A stretch of 13,892 bases of DNA from Gammaproteobacteria bacterium UBA3498 (GCA_002377605.1 DFQD01000230.1:20982-34873), one strand, 5' to 3'; positions 1 to 7,678 are shown, counted from the first letter of the stretch. Notes: generated by a model from the sequence alone, not told the origin. A program made the numbers and translations.

Positions 1-830
1 GAGCGTTTGCTGCTATTGAGTTAACTGATGATGATGATTTTGTCGTTCGCCTTGATCGCCCTGCTTCACGAATAATTAGTCTCGCTCCTTCTTTAACAGA
101 ATTGGTCTTCGCCGCAGGGGCTGGCGAGAAACTCGTCGGCGTAGTTGAGTATAGTGATTTCCCGCCAGAAGTTACTGCCCTGCCGATAGTGGGTCGCTAT
201 GATCTATTAGACCTGGAACGAATTCTTGAATTAGAGCCCGATTTGATAGTTGCATGGCAAAGCGGCAATCCACGGGCCTCGGTTGCTAGATTAAGAGAGC
301 TCGGCCTTACGATTTACACGGCTGAACCAAAAAAACTCGAAACAATAGCTGCACATATTAAAAAACTCTCAATGTTGGCCGGAACAGAATCTGAAGCAGC
401 CGGCGCGATAGAATTATTTGAAAAAACTTATGAAAAATTGCGTAATCAATTCAGCTATAAATCGTCAGTGAGAACTTTCTATCAAATTTGGGATGTGCCA
501 TTGATGACTTCTGGTGGTAATGAACTTATTAATGACATCATCAATTTGTGTGGCGGCCAAAATATCTTTTCAGATCTTAAGTTGCTTGCGCCAAAAGTCA
601 GTATTGAGGCGGTACTTGTTCGAAATCCAGAAGTAATTATCGCCAGCGGCATGGATATAGATCGACCAGAATGGCTTGATGATTGGAAACAGTGGCCAGG
701 TCTTACCGCAGTGCAAAAGGATAATTTGTATTTCATTCCACCTGAATTGCTACAGCGACATACACCCCGGGCATTGTTAGGTGCGCAACAAATGTGTGAA
801 CATATCGATCGTGCCCGTCAAACCTTGTAA
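1..830 (+). CDS. btuF: Cobalamin (vitamin B12) periplasmic substrate-binding protein, 5' end cut by window
   Basis: Periplasmic component of a BtuCDF-type ABC importer, which captures corrinoids and delivers them to the inner-membrane BtuC/BtuD channel. The frame is open from base 3 to the TAA at 828-830 (275 codons), so the start codon and signal peptide lie upstream of the window. A TTG at 102 is not the real start, because the conserved segment RIISLAPSLTELVFAAG begins before it. Features matching E. coli BtuF are that opening segment, YSDFPP, LERILELEPDLIVAW followed by GN, TSGGN, CGGQNIF, and a C-terminal TPRALLGAQQMC. This is the helical-backbone receptor fold of BtuF and siderophore-binding proteins. 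The match to BtuF motifs and the nearby cobC-like gene favour cobalamin over iron chelates. The gene converges on the cobC-like gene with four bases between stop codons and no visible terminator. Confidence 0.85.
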   Translation, partial: AFAAIELTDDDDFVVRLDRPASRIISLAPSLTELVFAAGAGEKLVGVVEYSDFPPEVTALPIVGRYDLLDLERILELEPDLIVAWQSGNPRASVARLRELGLTIYTAEPKKLETIAAHIKKLSMLAGTESEAAGAIELFEKTYEKLRNQFSYKSSVRTFYQIWDVPLMTSGGNELINDIINLCGGQNIFSDLKLLAPKVSIEAVLVRNPEVIIASGMDIDRPEWLDDWKQWPGLTAVQKDNLYFIPPELLQRHTPRALLGAQQMCEHIDRARQTL

Positions 831-834
831 ATAA

Positions 835-1494
835 TTATTCTGCGCTTGCACCGTGTTCTGCTCCATTATGCAGAATTAAACTGGCATTGGTTTTTCCATC
901 CTGCATAACAAGCTTAACACGACTGAAACAGGCAAAAGGAATGTGTAAGGGATAGCTTCGATTAAAGGGCATACCTAGCACAAAAGGCAACACCACTCGT
1001 AAAACTCCTCCATGCGTTACTACTAATACATGGCTACCATCATCTTTCGAACTAAGTTCTTCTAAAGCACTTAATACCCTGTCTTTGAAATCTAAATAGT
1101 TCTCACCGTTAGGAGGCGCCAATGCCGATAAATCCTCCCGAAATTTTTTAAACTGGTCAGCAGCTATTTCTCGCCACTCGCTAACTAGCATGCCATCCCA
1201 ATCACCATAGTCAATTTCCTGCCACTGATCCGCCACAGTGATCGGTATCTTTATATTTGCCGCCACTTGTTCAGCAAATTCCCGACAGCGTTTTAAAGGT
1301 GAACTTATTATCTCTGACCAATTCGGTGTAATTTCACCGGGAGCATGTTGTGATGATAGTCCGGTCGCTTTCTGCATTTGAGTCCAGCCTCGAGCTGTTA
1401 ATGCAGGATCTACTCTGCCACGAAGTATGTCTCCACCATGAGTCTCTCCATGTCGAATAAAATCAACAGTAATTGTTTTGATTGAGGCAGACAC
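835..1494 (-). CDS. cobC: Histidine phosphatase, CobC-like (alpha-ribazole-5'-phosphate phosphatase)
   Basis: 219-residue cytosolic member of the phosphoglycerate-mutase-like histidine phosphatase superfamily. The phosphate-accepting RHGE motif is at residues 14-17. The second half of the active site shows SPLKRC with Arg69, the DYGDWDG segment near 96-101, and THGG with His161. The stretch after RHGE (GGDILRGRVDPALTARGW) resembles CobC of pseudomonads, which removes the 5'-phosphate of alpha-ribazole phosphate in nucleotide-loop assembly of cobalamin. Other superfamily members act on sugars or nucleotides, so the substrate is inferred from this signature and the facing btuF. The start is a GTG 11 nt after the ribA stop, without a strong Shine-Dalgarno sequence. 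It is the last gene of the minus-strand rib block and is probably cotranscribed with ribA. Confidence 0.72.
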   Translation of the reverse strand: MSASIKTITVDFIRHGETHGGDILRGRVDPALTARGWTQMQKATGLSSQHAPGEITPNWSEIISSPLKRCREFAEQVAANIKIPITVADQWQEIDYGDWDGMLVSEWREIAADQFKKFREDLSALAPPNGENYLDFKDRVLSALEELSSKDDGSHVLVVTHGGVLRVVLPFVLGMPFNRSYPLHIPFACFSRVKLVMQDGKTNASLILHNGAEHGASAE

Positions 1495-1505
1495 AGTAAA
1501 TAGTG

Positions 1506-2090
1506 CTACTTCATATGACCGAGTTTATCGACCTTTACGGCCAGATAACTTTTATTATGAGGATTGGCTTCTGTGTGCAAAGGAACGATTTCAGAAACTT
1601 CGATACCCATATCTTTTAGCGCATCAATCTTACGGGGGTTATTAGTCATCAATTGCAGCTTGGTGATTTGAAAATGATCAAACATCGGTTTGCAAATTTG
1701 GTATTCACGGCTATCAGGGTCGAAACCTAACTGAACATTGGCTTCCACAGTGTCTGCTCCGGAATCCTGTAGAGAATAAGCCTTAATTTTATTTAATAGT
1801 CCGATTCCTCTTCCTTCCTGACGCAAATACAGAATAATTCCGCGACCAGCTTTGCTGACACTTTCCATTGCTGCTTGTAATTGTGGGCCGCAATCACAGC
1901 GTAAGCTAAACAAACAATCACCCGTCAGGCATTCCGAATGAATTCGACACAGCATAGGCTTATCATCGCCTATGTCGCCATAAGTCAAGGCGACATGCTC
2001 CTTGCCGGTTTCATGCTCTTCAAAACCATGAATGGTGAATTGTCCCCAGCGGGTGGGAAGTGCGGCAGATGCTACAAATTCAACGGACAA
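1506..2090 (-). CDS. ribA: GTP cyclohydrolase II
   Basis: First committed enzyme of riboflavin synthesis: opens GTP to 2,5-diamino-6-ribosylamino-4(3H)-pyrimidinone 5'-phosphate with release of formate and pyrophosphate. At 194 residues it matches the stand-alone E. coli enzyme (196). The zinc ligands are all present as Cys54, Cys65 and Cys67, in RIHSECLTGDC and SLRCDCG. The GTP-binding and catalytic segments YLRQEGRGIGLLNKI (about 88-102) and MTNNPRKI are also intact. The chosen start is TTG at 2088-2090, preceded at 7 nt by GAGGA; it gives an N-terminus (SVEFVASAALPTRWG) that aligns with E. coli RibA. It follows pgpA by 39 nt in the same frame. This gene presumably supplies the activity that the degenerate C-terminal domain of RibBA upstream has lost. 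Confidence 0.96.
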   Translation of the reverse strand: MSVEFVASAALPTRWGQFTIHGFEEHETGKEHVALTYGDIGDDKPMLCRIHSECLTGDCLFSLRCDCGPQLQAAMESVSKAGRGIILYLRQEGRGIGLLNKIKAYSLQDSGADTVEANVQLGFDPDSREYQICKPMFDHFQITKLQLMTNNPRKIDALKDMGIEVSEIVPLHTEANPHNKSYLAVKVDKLGHMK

Positions 2091-2097
2091 ACTACTT

Positions 2098-2102
2098 TCC
2101 TC
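2098..2102 (-). promoter_or_regulatory. Ribosome binding site deciding the TTG start of ribA
   Basis: GAGGA on the minus strand lies 7 nt upstream of the TTG at 2088-2090. There is no ATG or GTG in frame between the pgpA stop (2130-2132) and the conserved N-terminus, so this site supports TTG initiation. Confidence 0.6.
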
Positions 2103-2129
2103 GGCTTCAATACCCCTTGTAGCCGCAAG

Positions 2130-2606
2130 CTAAACAAACAAAACTACCAGGGCCTGGATACACAGGGTGGCCATTATACCTGCTAATACGTCATCAAGCA
2201 TGATTCCGATCCCTCCATGTATATGTTTATCTACTACCCTGATTGGCCAGGGTTTAAGTATGTCGAGAGCACGAAAAATACCGAAGCCAAGTAAGATCCA
2301 AACCCAGCCAGTTGGTGCCAGAAACATTGTAATCCAGTAACCCACCATTTCATCCCAGACAACACCACCATGGTCGTGAATCTCTAATTCCTCTGAAGAT
2401 TTTCCGCATATCCATATTCCTAATCCGAAACTCACTAATACCACTGCACTATAAATCCACCAGTTGGTATGTACTAAGAGCATGTAGATTGGGACTGCTA
2501 CAAGCGTCCCAACAGTCCCAGGAGCCTTTGGGGCCAGCCCCGCACCAAAACCAAAAGCGAAAAAAAGGACTGGACTTGTAAAAACTTTTTCCCTGAGATC
2601 AGACAC
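2130..2606 (-). CDS. pgpA: Phosphatidylglycerophosphatase A
   Basis: Inner-membrane phosphatase that converts phosphatidylglycerol phosphate to phosphatidylglycerol. The 158-residue length is typical. The family signature FGFGAGLAPKAPGTVGTL is at about residues 18-35. It is followed by hydrophobic segments near 36-65 (IYMLLV, IYSAVVLVSFGLGIWI) and the conserved acidic stretch VVWDEMVGYWITM. A later FRALDILKPWP and a C-terminal hydrophobic end follow. The start is GTG at 2604-2606. The upstream ATG at 2611-2613 is out of frame, and AAGGA lies 10 nt before the GTG. The gene begins 6 nt after the thiL TGA. The nusB-thiL-pgpA order is a common proteobacterial arrangement. Confidence 0.95.
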   Translation of the reverse strand: MSDLREKVFTSPVLFFAFGFGAGLAPKAPGTVGTLVAVPIYMLLVHTNWWIYSAVVLVSFGLGIWICGKSSEELEIHDHGGVVWDEMVGYWITMFLAPTGWVWILLGFGIFRALDILKPWPIRVVDKHIHGGIGIMLDDVLAGIMATLCIQALVVLFV

Positions 2607-2612
2607 TTTGCA

Positions 2613-3623
2613 TCAATCCTTAAAATGACTGTAGGCGTTACTTTGTAACGCGATCTCCTCATTCGATTCAGATATACACACTATCTCTGGATTCTCCGTA
2701 ATTTCTCCGATACAGCTTACCCTGGTTCCCGATTCTTTTGCTGCAGCCAGGAATGCTCTTCGATTGTGCGGTGATACTGTGACGCAAAGCTCATAGTCAT
2801 CACCACCATAAAGTGCGGCGCGCAACAGATTCTCTGAAGATACACAGCAACTCGCTGAATCAGAAGTTGGGATATCTGCAGTATTAAAAGTGGCTCCAAC
2901 ATTACTCTTTTCACAAATGTGGCCAAGGTCACCAACTAGCCCATCAGAAATATCTATAGCGCTTGTGATAAAGGAAGCGCATTGCAGGGCAAATTCTATT
3001 CTAGGCTCTGGCTGAAAGTAAGCCGCATCAAAATAAGACGTACACTTTGCAGCAGGCTGATCTTTTTCTAACTGGAATGAGTCACCAAGATGAGAAGGCA
3101 AACCCATACTGGCCAAAGCTATGGCTCCGTCGCCTAGGCAACCCGTAACAAAAATTAAGTCACCTGCTTTAGCGCCATATCTAAATAAAGCATTGCCAGA
3201 TTTGGTAGTTCCATGAACTTGAATTGCAATAGTTGTCGGCCCTTTGCTTAGATCTCCTCCAACAAGTGCAATATTGAATCGTTTCGCAACCTTCGCTAGA
3301 CCCTGACTAAATTGTAGGAGCCAAGGTTCCGAAACTTCCGCTAATACTAACCCCAGTGTGAAACAGAGCGGCTTGGCTCCCATTGCTGCTAAATCACTTA
3401 GATTCACTGTCAGCGCTCTGCTGGCGATTTTCTTTGGGTCAGCATTCGCAGGGTAATGTATTGATTCAACCAGAACATCGGTTGATATTACTAAATGATC
3501 TTCAACACCGAGATTTAGAAGAGCACCATCGTCACCTATACCTACTAATACTTCCTCTCGACTTAGCGTGAACTCCGCTAAGTCAAAGTATTTTTTAATA
3601 ATCTCAAATTCGGAAAGACTCAT
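2613..3623 (-). CDS. thiL: Thiamine-monophosphate kinase
   Basis: Phosphorylates thiamine monophosphate with ATP to give thiamine pyrophosphate, the active cofactor, in the cytosol. The 336 residues are close to the E. coli length (325). Family features are the N-terminal SEFEIIKKYFDLAEF, the metal and ATP-binding GIGDDGALL (about 28-36), STDVLVE, NLSDLAAMGAKP, GGDLSKGP, the central DISDGLVGDLGHICE, and GGDDYELC near 270-280. This is the AIR-synthase/PurM-like two-domain fold. The ATG start at 3621-3623 fits the family N-terminus; its upstream sequence has no strong Shine-Dalgarno, so translation may be coupled to nusB, which ends 28 nt before. All obvious active-site acids are present. Confidence 0.96.
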   Translation of the reverse strand: MSLSEFEIIKKYFDLAEFTLSREEVLVGIGDDGALLNLGVEDHLVISTDVLVESIHYPANADPKKIASRALTVNLSDLAAMGAKPLCFTLGLVLAEVSEPWLLQFSQGLAKVAKRFNIALVGGDLSKGPTTIAIQVHGTTKSGNALFRYGAKAGDLIFVTGCLGDGAIALASMGLPSHLGDSFQLEKDQPAAKCTSYFDAAYFQPEPRIEFALQCASFITSAIDISDGLVGDLGHICEKSNVGATFNTADIPTSDSASCCVSSENLLRAALYGGDDYELCVTVSPHNRRAFLAAAKESGTRVSCIGEITENPEIVCISESNEEIALQSNAYSHFKD

Positions 3624-3651
3624 AACGAGTTATCAACTGAAATTTATAAGG

Positions 3652-4134
3652 TTACTTAGCTGACAATTCAATAGGACGTAATTCGGCGACTATTTTGTCA
3701 AGTACACCATTTATATACTTATGGCTATCGGTCGCTCCAAAAACCTTTGCTAACTCAATGCATTCGTTAATTACAACTTTGTAAGGTACATCGATACGAT
3801 GAGCGAGCTCAAATGTACCTAAATAAAGTAAAGCCTTCTCGATTGGATCAAGCGCATCTGGCTTGCGATCCAGAACTGGAATAAGGTGTTCGTCTAAGTC
3901 ATCAACAATTTTAGGTATTTCGATAAACACTTCATCGAAGTAATCCCAATCGAAATTACCTTCGTTTTCTTCATGGAATTGCTGAGCAATTAATCTTGGG
4001 TTAGTTTCCGCTAATAACCATTGATATAGAGCCTGCAATATAAGCTGACGGGCTTTGCGGCGTTGTGCTAAAGGGATTTTTTTCCGAGAACTGCGATTAG
4101 ATTTTTTCGTCGTCGCAGCATTATTGGCCGTCAC
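3652..4134 (-). CDS. nusB: Transcription antitermination factor NusB
   Basis: RNA-binding partner of NusE (ribosomal protein S10). It binds boxA of rRNA leaders and forms the antitermination complex. The 160 residues are all-helical in character, with the family core KARQLILQALYQWLL, PIEKALLYLGTFEL and PYKVVINECIELAKVFG followed by the C-terminal HKYINGVLDKIV. It is about 20 residues longer than E. coli NusB (139) because of a basic, Ser/Lys-rich N-terminal tail (residues 1-22). The GTG start directly abuts the TAA of ribH with no intervening base, and GGAG lies 6 nt upstream inside ribH. This spacing implies translational coupling. The ribH-nusB pairing is conserved across many bacteria. Confidence 0.96.
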   Translation of the reverse strand: MTANNAATTKKSNRSSRKKIPLAQRRKARQLILQALYQWLLAETNPRLIAQQFHEENEGNFDWDYFDEVFIEIPKIVDDLDEHLIPVLDRKPDALDPIEKALLYLGTFELAHRIDVPYKVVINECIELAKVFGATDSHKYINGVLDKIVAELRPIELSAK

Positions 4135-4611
4135 TTAACTCTCCAATTGGCGAGTTAAGGAAAGCATTTCGATGGCTGTTAGTGCAGCTTCTGCACCTTT
4201 ATTCCCGGCTTTGGTTCCGGCACGCTCTATTGCCTGCTCGATGGTATCTACGGTTAGCACACCAAAGGCTACAGAAATGCCACTGTTAAGACTTACCTGA
4301 CTTAAGCCCTTTACGCATTCGCCCGCAACGTATTCGAAATGTGGCGTGCCACCGCGAATCACAGCACCAAGGGCAATGACAGCATCATAGGAATCACTCT
4401 CTGTCATTTTCTTAACAATTAATGGAAGTTCATAAGAACCAGGGACTTTTACGATAGTTATATCACGATCTTGTACACCATGCTTGCGCAGCGCATCCAA
4501 AGCCCCATCGAGTAAGCGGTCGACTATAAAACTATTAAAACGCGCAACGGCAATTCCATACCTAGCGGTTGCGTTTGTATAATTACCTTCAATGGTTTTA
4601 ATCGTACTCAT
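4135..4611 (-). CDS. ribH: 6,7-dimethyl-8-ribityllumazine synthase
   Basis: Condenses 5-amino-6-ribitylaminouracil with 3,4-dihydroxy-2-butanone 4-phosphate to give lumazine, the penultimate riboflavin intermediate. The enzyme usually assembles into pentamers or 60-mer capsids. The 158-residue length is typical. Visible motifs are AVARFNSFIVDRLLDGAL (substrate-binding Phe near 25), VPGSYELP (57-63), and GAVIRGGTPHFEYVAGEC with the catalytic His91. FGVLTVDTIEQA and the C-terminal AGNKGAEAALTAIEM follow. The ATG start has AGGA about 7 nt upstream. The gene follows ribBA by 42 nt and abuts nusB. Confidence 0.97.
   Translation of the reverse strand: MSTIKTIEGNYTNATARYGIAVARFNSFIVDRLLDGALDALRKHGVQDRDITIVKVPGSYELPLIVKKMTESDSYDAVIALGAVIRGGTPHFEYVAGECVKGLSQVSLNSGISVAFGVLTVDTIEQAIERAGTKAGNKGAEAALTAIEMLSLTRQLES
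4139..4144 (-). promoter_or_regulatory. Ribosome binding site of nusB within the 3' end of ribH
   Basis: GGAGAG on the minus strand is placed so that GGAG lies 6 nt before the GTG at 4132-4134, inside the last codons of ribH. It fixes the GTG as the nusB start and suggests termination-reinitiation coupling. Confidence 0.65.
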
Positions 4612-4653
4612 ACTATTGTCCTGGCAATAAGTGTTTTATCTCTTGCCCCACTG

Positions 4654-5766
4654 TTACTTTTTAAATTTAACAAATTCTTCGACTTCCAAATCGAATCCGG
4701 AGATCGCATTAAATCGAGCCGGGTAGCTTAACAAGCGCATCTTGCCAACGCCAATATCTCTTAAGATTTGGGATCCCGTTCCTATGGTCAAATCGTTACG
4801 GGGAACACTGGAAGGCGCGGCTTTAGGGTGTTTAGCCAAAGCCGATGCTAGATTATTCTCCAAGCTCTGCCCATAGTCATTTCCTGATAGTAACACGGCC
4901 ACGCCAGTACCTTCTTTACTGATCTGTTCCAATGCACTACTAAATGACCAACTGGTTCGATCTACGTTAAAAGTTTCACATACATCTCTTAAAGTGTTTG
5001 GTATATGAACCCTCACTAAAACAGGCTCATCATTTTTTATGTCACCTTTAACGTAAGCAAGGTGCAAACTTCCGCTTATAGAATCTTTATAAGTATGTAC
5101 AATAAATTCGCCGTATTGTGTTTGTAGATGATTTTTTTCTGTTCGCGTAACTGTACGTTCGTTGGCAATTCGATAGTGAATTAGATCGACAATGGTTCCA
5201 ATTTTAATACCATGTTTTTTCGCGAATACTTCGAGATCTTGGCGGCGCGCCATCGAACCATCTTCATTCATAATTTCAACGATCGCAGCCGCAGGTAAAT
5301 GTCCCGCGAGTCGAGCTAGATCACATCCTGCTTCAGTATGTCCAGCTCTGCGGAGCACGCCACCTGGCTGTGCCATAATTGGAAAGATGTGTCCTGGTTG
5401 AATAATGTCTCCAGGATCACTATCTCTTGATACCGCAACTTGAATAGTCCGAGCTCTATCAGCAGCAGAGATACCTGTAGTTACTCCAGTTGCTGCTTCT
5501 ATAGAAACAGTAAAGTTAGTGTTATAAGGCGTATCGTTTTTATTAACCATTAAAGGCAAATTCAAAAATTCGCAGCGCTCTTTCTCCAAAGTTAGACAGA
5601 TTAGTCCTCTGGCATTTGTTGCCATAAAGTTTATGTCTTCCGTGCGTACACACTCGGCCGCAATAATAAGATCTCCTTCATTTTCTCTATCTTCATCATC
5701 CATCAAGATAACCATCTTACCTTGACGGATATCGTAGATAATTTCCTCTATTGAATTAAGTTCCAT
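4654..5766 (-). CDS. ribBA: 3,4-dihydroxy-2-butanone 4-phosphate synthase with degenerate GTP cyclohydrolase II domain
   Basis: The N-terminal domain (about 1-200) makes the four-carbon unit of riboflavin from ribulose 5-phosphate. It carries the acidic DDEDRENEGD loop (23-32), TNFTVSIEA, the GVTTGISAADRART segment and RAGHTEAGCDLARL with His143 and Glu145, all intact. The C-terminal domain (about 210-370) keeps the GTP cyclohydrolase II outline, but the three zinc cysteines of active RibA align with Asn, Val and Arg in RVHIPNTLRDVCETFNVDRT. The RQEGRGIG catalytic segment is also gone. It should therefore lack GTP cyclohydrolase activity, consistent with a separate intact ribA downstream. This hybrid is known in Pseudomonas and relatives. 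I prefer the ATG at 5764-5766 (MELNSIEE matches the family); a GTG two codons upstream (5770-5772) is also possible. Confidence 0.95.
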   Translation of the reverse strand: MELNSIEEIIYDIRQGKMVILMDDEDRENEGDLIIAAECVRTEDINFMATNARGLICLTLEKERCEFLNLPLMVNKNDTPYNTNFTVSIEAATGVTTGISAADRARTIQVAVSRDSDPGDIIQPGHIFPIMAQPGGVLRRAGHTEAGCDLARLAGHLPAAAIVEIMNEDGSMARRQDLEVFAKKHGIKIGTIVDLIHYRIANERTVTRTEKNHLQTQYGEFIVHTYKDSISGSLHLAYVKGDIKNDEPVLVRVHIPNTLRDVCETFNVDRTSWSFSSALEQISKEGTGVAVLLSGNDYGQSLENNLASALAKHPKAAPSSVPRNDLTIGTGSQILRDIGVGKMRLLSYPARFNAISGFDLEVEEFVKFKK

Positions 5767-5779
5767 GGCCACTGCTGAA

Positions 5780-6430
5780 TTAATCGAAACCGTGTGCTTT
5801 CAAAAATTGTCTATCTAAAAGTTTTGGAATCGCCGCTTCGTCTCCCCGCATTAGACGCTCTAAGTAGCGAGCCACTAAGTCAACTTCGAGATTCACTTTT
5901 TGATTGATTTGATAATTCCCAATAATTGTCGCTATTTGGGTATGAGGAATAACGTTTATCATAAATTGATTCGCATTTACTTCATTAACCGTAAGACTCG
6001 CGCCATCTATACATATAGAGCCTTTAGCAGCTATATATTTTGTTAACTCATTAGGAGCTGAAAATACAAGCCTTAAACTTTGCCCTTCAGGTTGCGAACT
6101 AACTAATATACCGACACCATCGACATGGCCGCTAACTATGTGCCCACCGAATCTGCTAGTTGCAAGCATAGCCTTTTCCAGATTTACTTTCGCTCCTTCT
6201 CCAAGCTCACCTAGTACCGTACAGCGCATCGATTCGTTAGATACATCTGCTGCAAAACTTTGCTCATCTCTTTCAACCACAGTTAAACAACAGCCATTAA
6301 CCGCTATGCTATCGCCAACAGAAACATCGGTTAGCTCTAAGCCAAGAGAGTTAATAGTCAGGCGCCATTCCTCCTGAATCTTTTCAAGATTCTTAATGAT
6401 GCCTATTGCTTCTATTATTCCAGTGAACAT
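5780..6430 (-). CDS. ribE: Riboflavin synthase alpha subunit
   Basis: Dismutates two 6,7-dimethyl-8-ribityllumazine molecules to riboflavin and 5-amino-6-ribitylaminouracil. The 216 residues are made of two similar lumazine-binding barrels. The first starts with the family's MFTGIIEAIG and contains GDSIAVNGCCLTV; the second starts near residue 100 with GGHIVSGHVDG and contains KGSICIDGASLTVNEV. A C-terminal helix for trimerization follows (NLEVDLVARYLERLM). The ATG start is unambiguous. It sits 11 nt after ribD and 13 nt before the preferred ribBA start. Some nomenclatures, including that of E. coli, call this gene ribC. Confidence 0.97.
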   Translation of the reverse strand: MFTGIIEAIGIIKNLEKIQEEWRLTINSLGLELTDVSVGDSIAVNGCCLTVVERDEQSFAADVSNESMRCTVLGELGEGAKVNLEKAMLATSRFGGHIVSGHVDGVGILVSSQPEGQSLRLVFSAPNELTKYIAAKGSICIDGASLTVNEVNANQFMINVIPHTQIATIIGNYQINQKVNLEVDLVARYLERLMRGDEAAIPKLLDRQFLKAHGFD

Positions 6431-6441
6431 GATTTAACTTT

Positions 6442-7602
6442 CTAATTCGGTTTGGACAAAACTGCCTTAATATCCTTGCCAATTTCGGCAACTTCCTTAA
6501 TCTCCAATTGCGTCGCTTGTGCTAACGAAGATAATCCCGAGATTTCAAGAAGAGGTTTAGCATCGCTACCAAGAATCTTCGGGGCGACATATACAATTAG
6601 CTCATCTACTAAATTCTTTTCGATGAAGCTGCCGCTTAGTGTGGGTCCGGCTTCGACAAGCACATCATTGCAGGCAAATTTGGAGGCCAGCGATTCTAAC
6701 ACAGATTCTAGGTCGACTCCTTTCTCTTCCTGAGCGATTTGAACGATTTCTACGTTGTCTCCAAGGTTATTTGGATGATTGCCGCTACTCGCAGTGAATA
6801 TTTTCACTTGTCCAGTAGCCGCCAAAATTCTAGCAGTGCCAGGTGTCTGTAATTGACTATCAAGAATGACGCGCATGGGTTGTTGTGCCAGGCAGTCCTG
6901 ATTTAGATTTAGTTCTTCCTCGTCTAATGAAAGATCTTCTGTTCTAACATTTAAGGTTGGATCGTCATCGATTACTGTATTGACACCAGTTAAGATCACG
7001 CTGCTGCTCGCGCGAATTCTTTGCACATCCGAGCGTGCTATAGAACTTGTAATCCATTTACTCTCGCCACTTGCTAGCGCAGTTCTGCCATCTAGACTCA
7101 TAGCTAGTTTTAAGCGTACAAAAGGTAGCCCAAGGGTGTGACGTTTGAAATAACCTCTATTTAAATCTTGTGCCTGGGCTTCAAATTCGGGCAAATGGAA
7201 AACTTCGATGCCAGCATCTTCCAGCTGTTTCACCCCACTGCCAGAAACCCTTGCATCTGGATCAAGTCCAGCTATGACTACCTTACTTAATCCTGCTTCT
7301 ATTAGCGCCTGACTGCAAGGACCTGTGCGACCGGTAAAAGAACATGGCTCTAGTGATACAAACGCTATACCGTCTTGCGCGAGTTCGCCGGCCTTTTCGA
7401 TCGCCATTACCTCAGCATGTGCAAGTCCAGCAGCGGCGTGCCAACCTTCGGAAACGATTTCTCCTCCATTTACTATGACGCAGCCTACTCTTGGATTTGG
7501 AGTCGCGGACAATACGATTCCAGCCAAATCTATCGCTCGGCGCATATAGACTGGCCATTCAAGAATCGATTTATCTTTCTGCAAATTTTCCAGAGTCTTC
7601 AT
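6442..7602 (-). CDS. ribD: Bifunctional diaminohydroxyphosphoribosylaminopyrimidine deaminase / 5-amino-6-(5-phosphoribosylamino)uracil reductase
   Basis: Carries out the second and third steps of riboflavin synthesis. The N-terminal cytidine-deaminase-like domain (about 18-160) has the zinc site HAE (62-64) and EPCSFTGRTGPC (Cys87, Cys96). It also has the substrate segment TPNPRVGCVIV. The C-terminal reductase domain (about 160-386), of dihydrofolate-reductase type and NADPH-dependent, has PFVRLKLAMSLDGRTAL, SKWITS, ILTGVNTVIDDDPTLNVR, MRVILDS and a late VLVEAGPTLSGSF. The 386 residues are close to the usual length (about 370). The first 17 residues are a short, weakly conserved extension. 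The ATG is the only plausible start. The 106-nt gap after nrdR is the largest in the block and may contain a promoter. Confidence 0.97.
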   Translation of the reverse strand: MKTLENLQKDKSILEWPVYMRRAIDLAGIVLSATPNPRVGCVIVNGGEIVSEGWHAAAGLAHAEVMAIEKAGELAQDGIAFVSLEPCSFTGRTGPCSQALIEAGLSKVVIAGLDPDARVSGSGVKQLEDAGIEVFHLPEFEAQAQDLNRGYFKRHTLGLPFVRLKLAMSLDGRTALASGESKWITSSIARSDVQRIRASSSVILTGVNTVIDDDPTLNVRTEDLSLDEEELNLNQDCLAQQPMRVILDSQLQTPGTARILAATGQVKIFTASSGNHPNNLGDNVEIVQIAQEEKGVDLESVLESLASKFACNDVLVEAGPTLSGSFIEKNLVDELIVYVAPKILGSDAKPLLEISGLSSLAQATQLEIKEVAEIGKDIKAVLSKPN

Positions 7603-7678
7603 AACAAAAACTCTTTGTCTCCATCACCGGATTCATAGGGTAGCGACCAAATCCAGCCAAATCGCTTAAGGGCTGACG

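Noticed and set aside
102..104. TTG as the start of the btuF-like gene
   Set aside because: The frame is open to the window edge and the conserved mature N-terminus starts at about base 69, so the real start and signal peptide are upstream of the window.
2130..2615. thiL-pgpA and pgpA-ribA junctions in the same frame, each with one stop between
   Set aside because: About a third of adjacent genes share a frame by chance, which fits the number seen here, and each downstream gene has its own plausible start signal.
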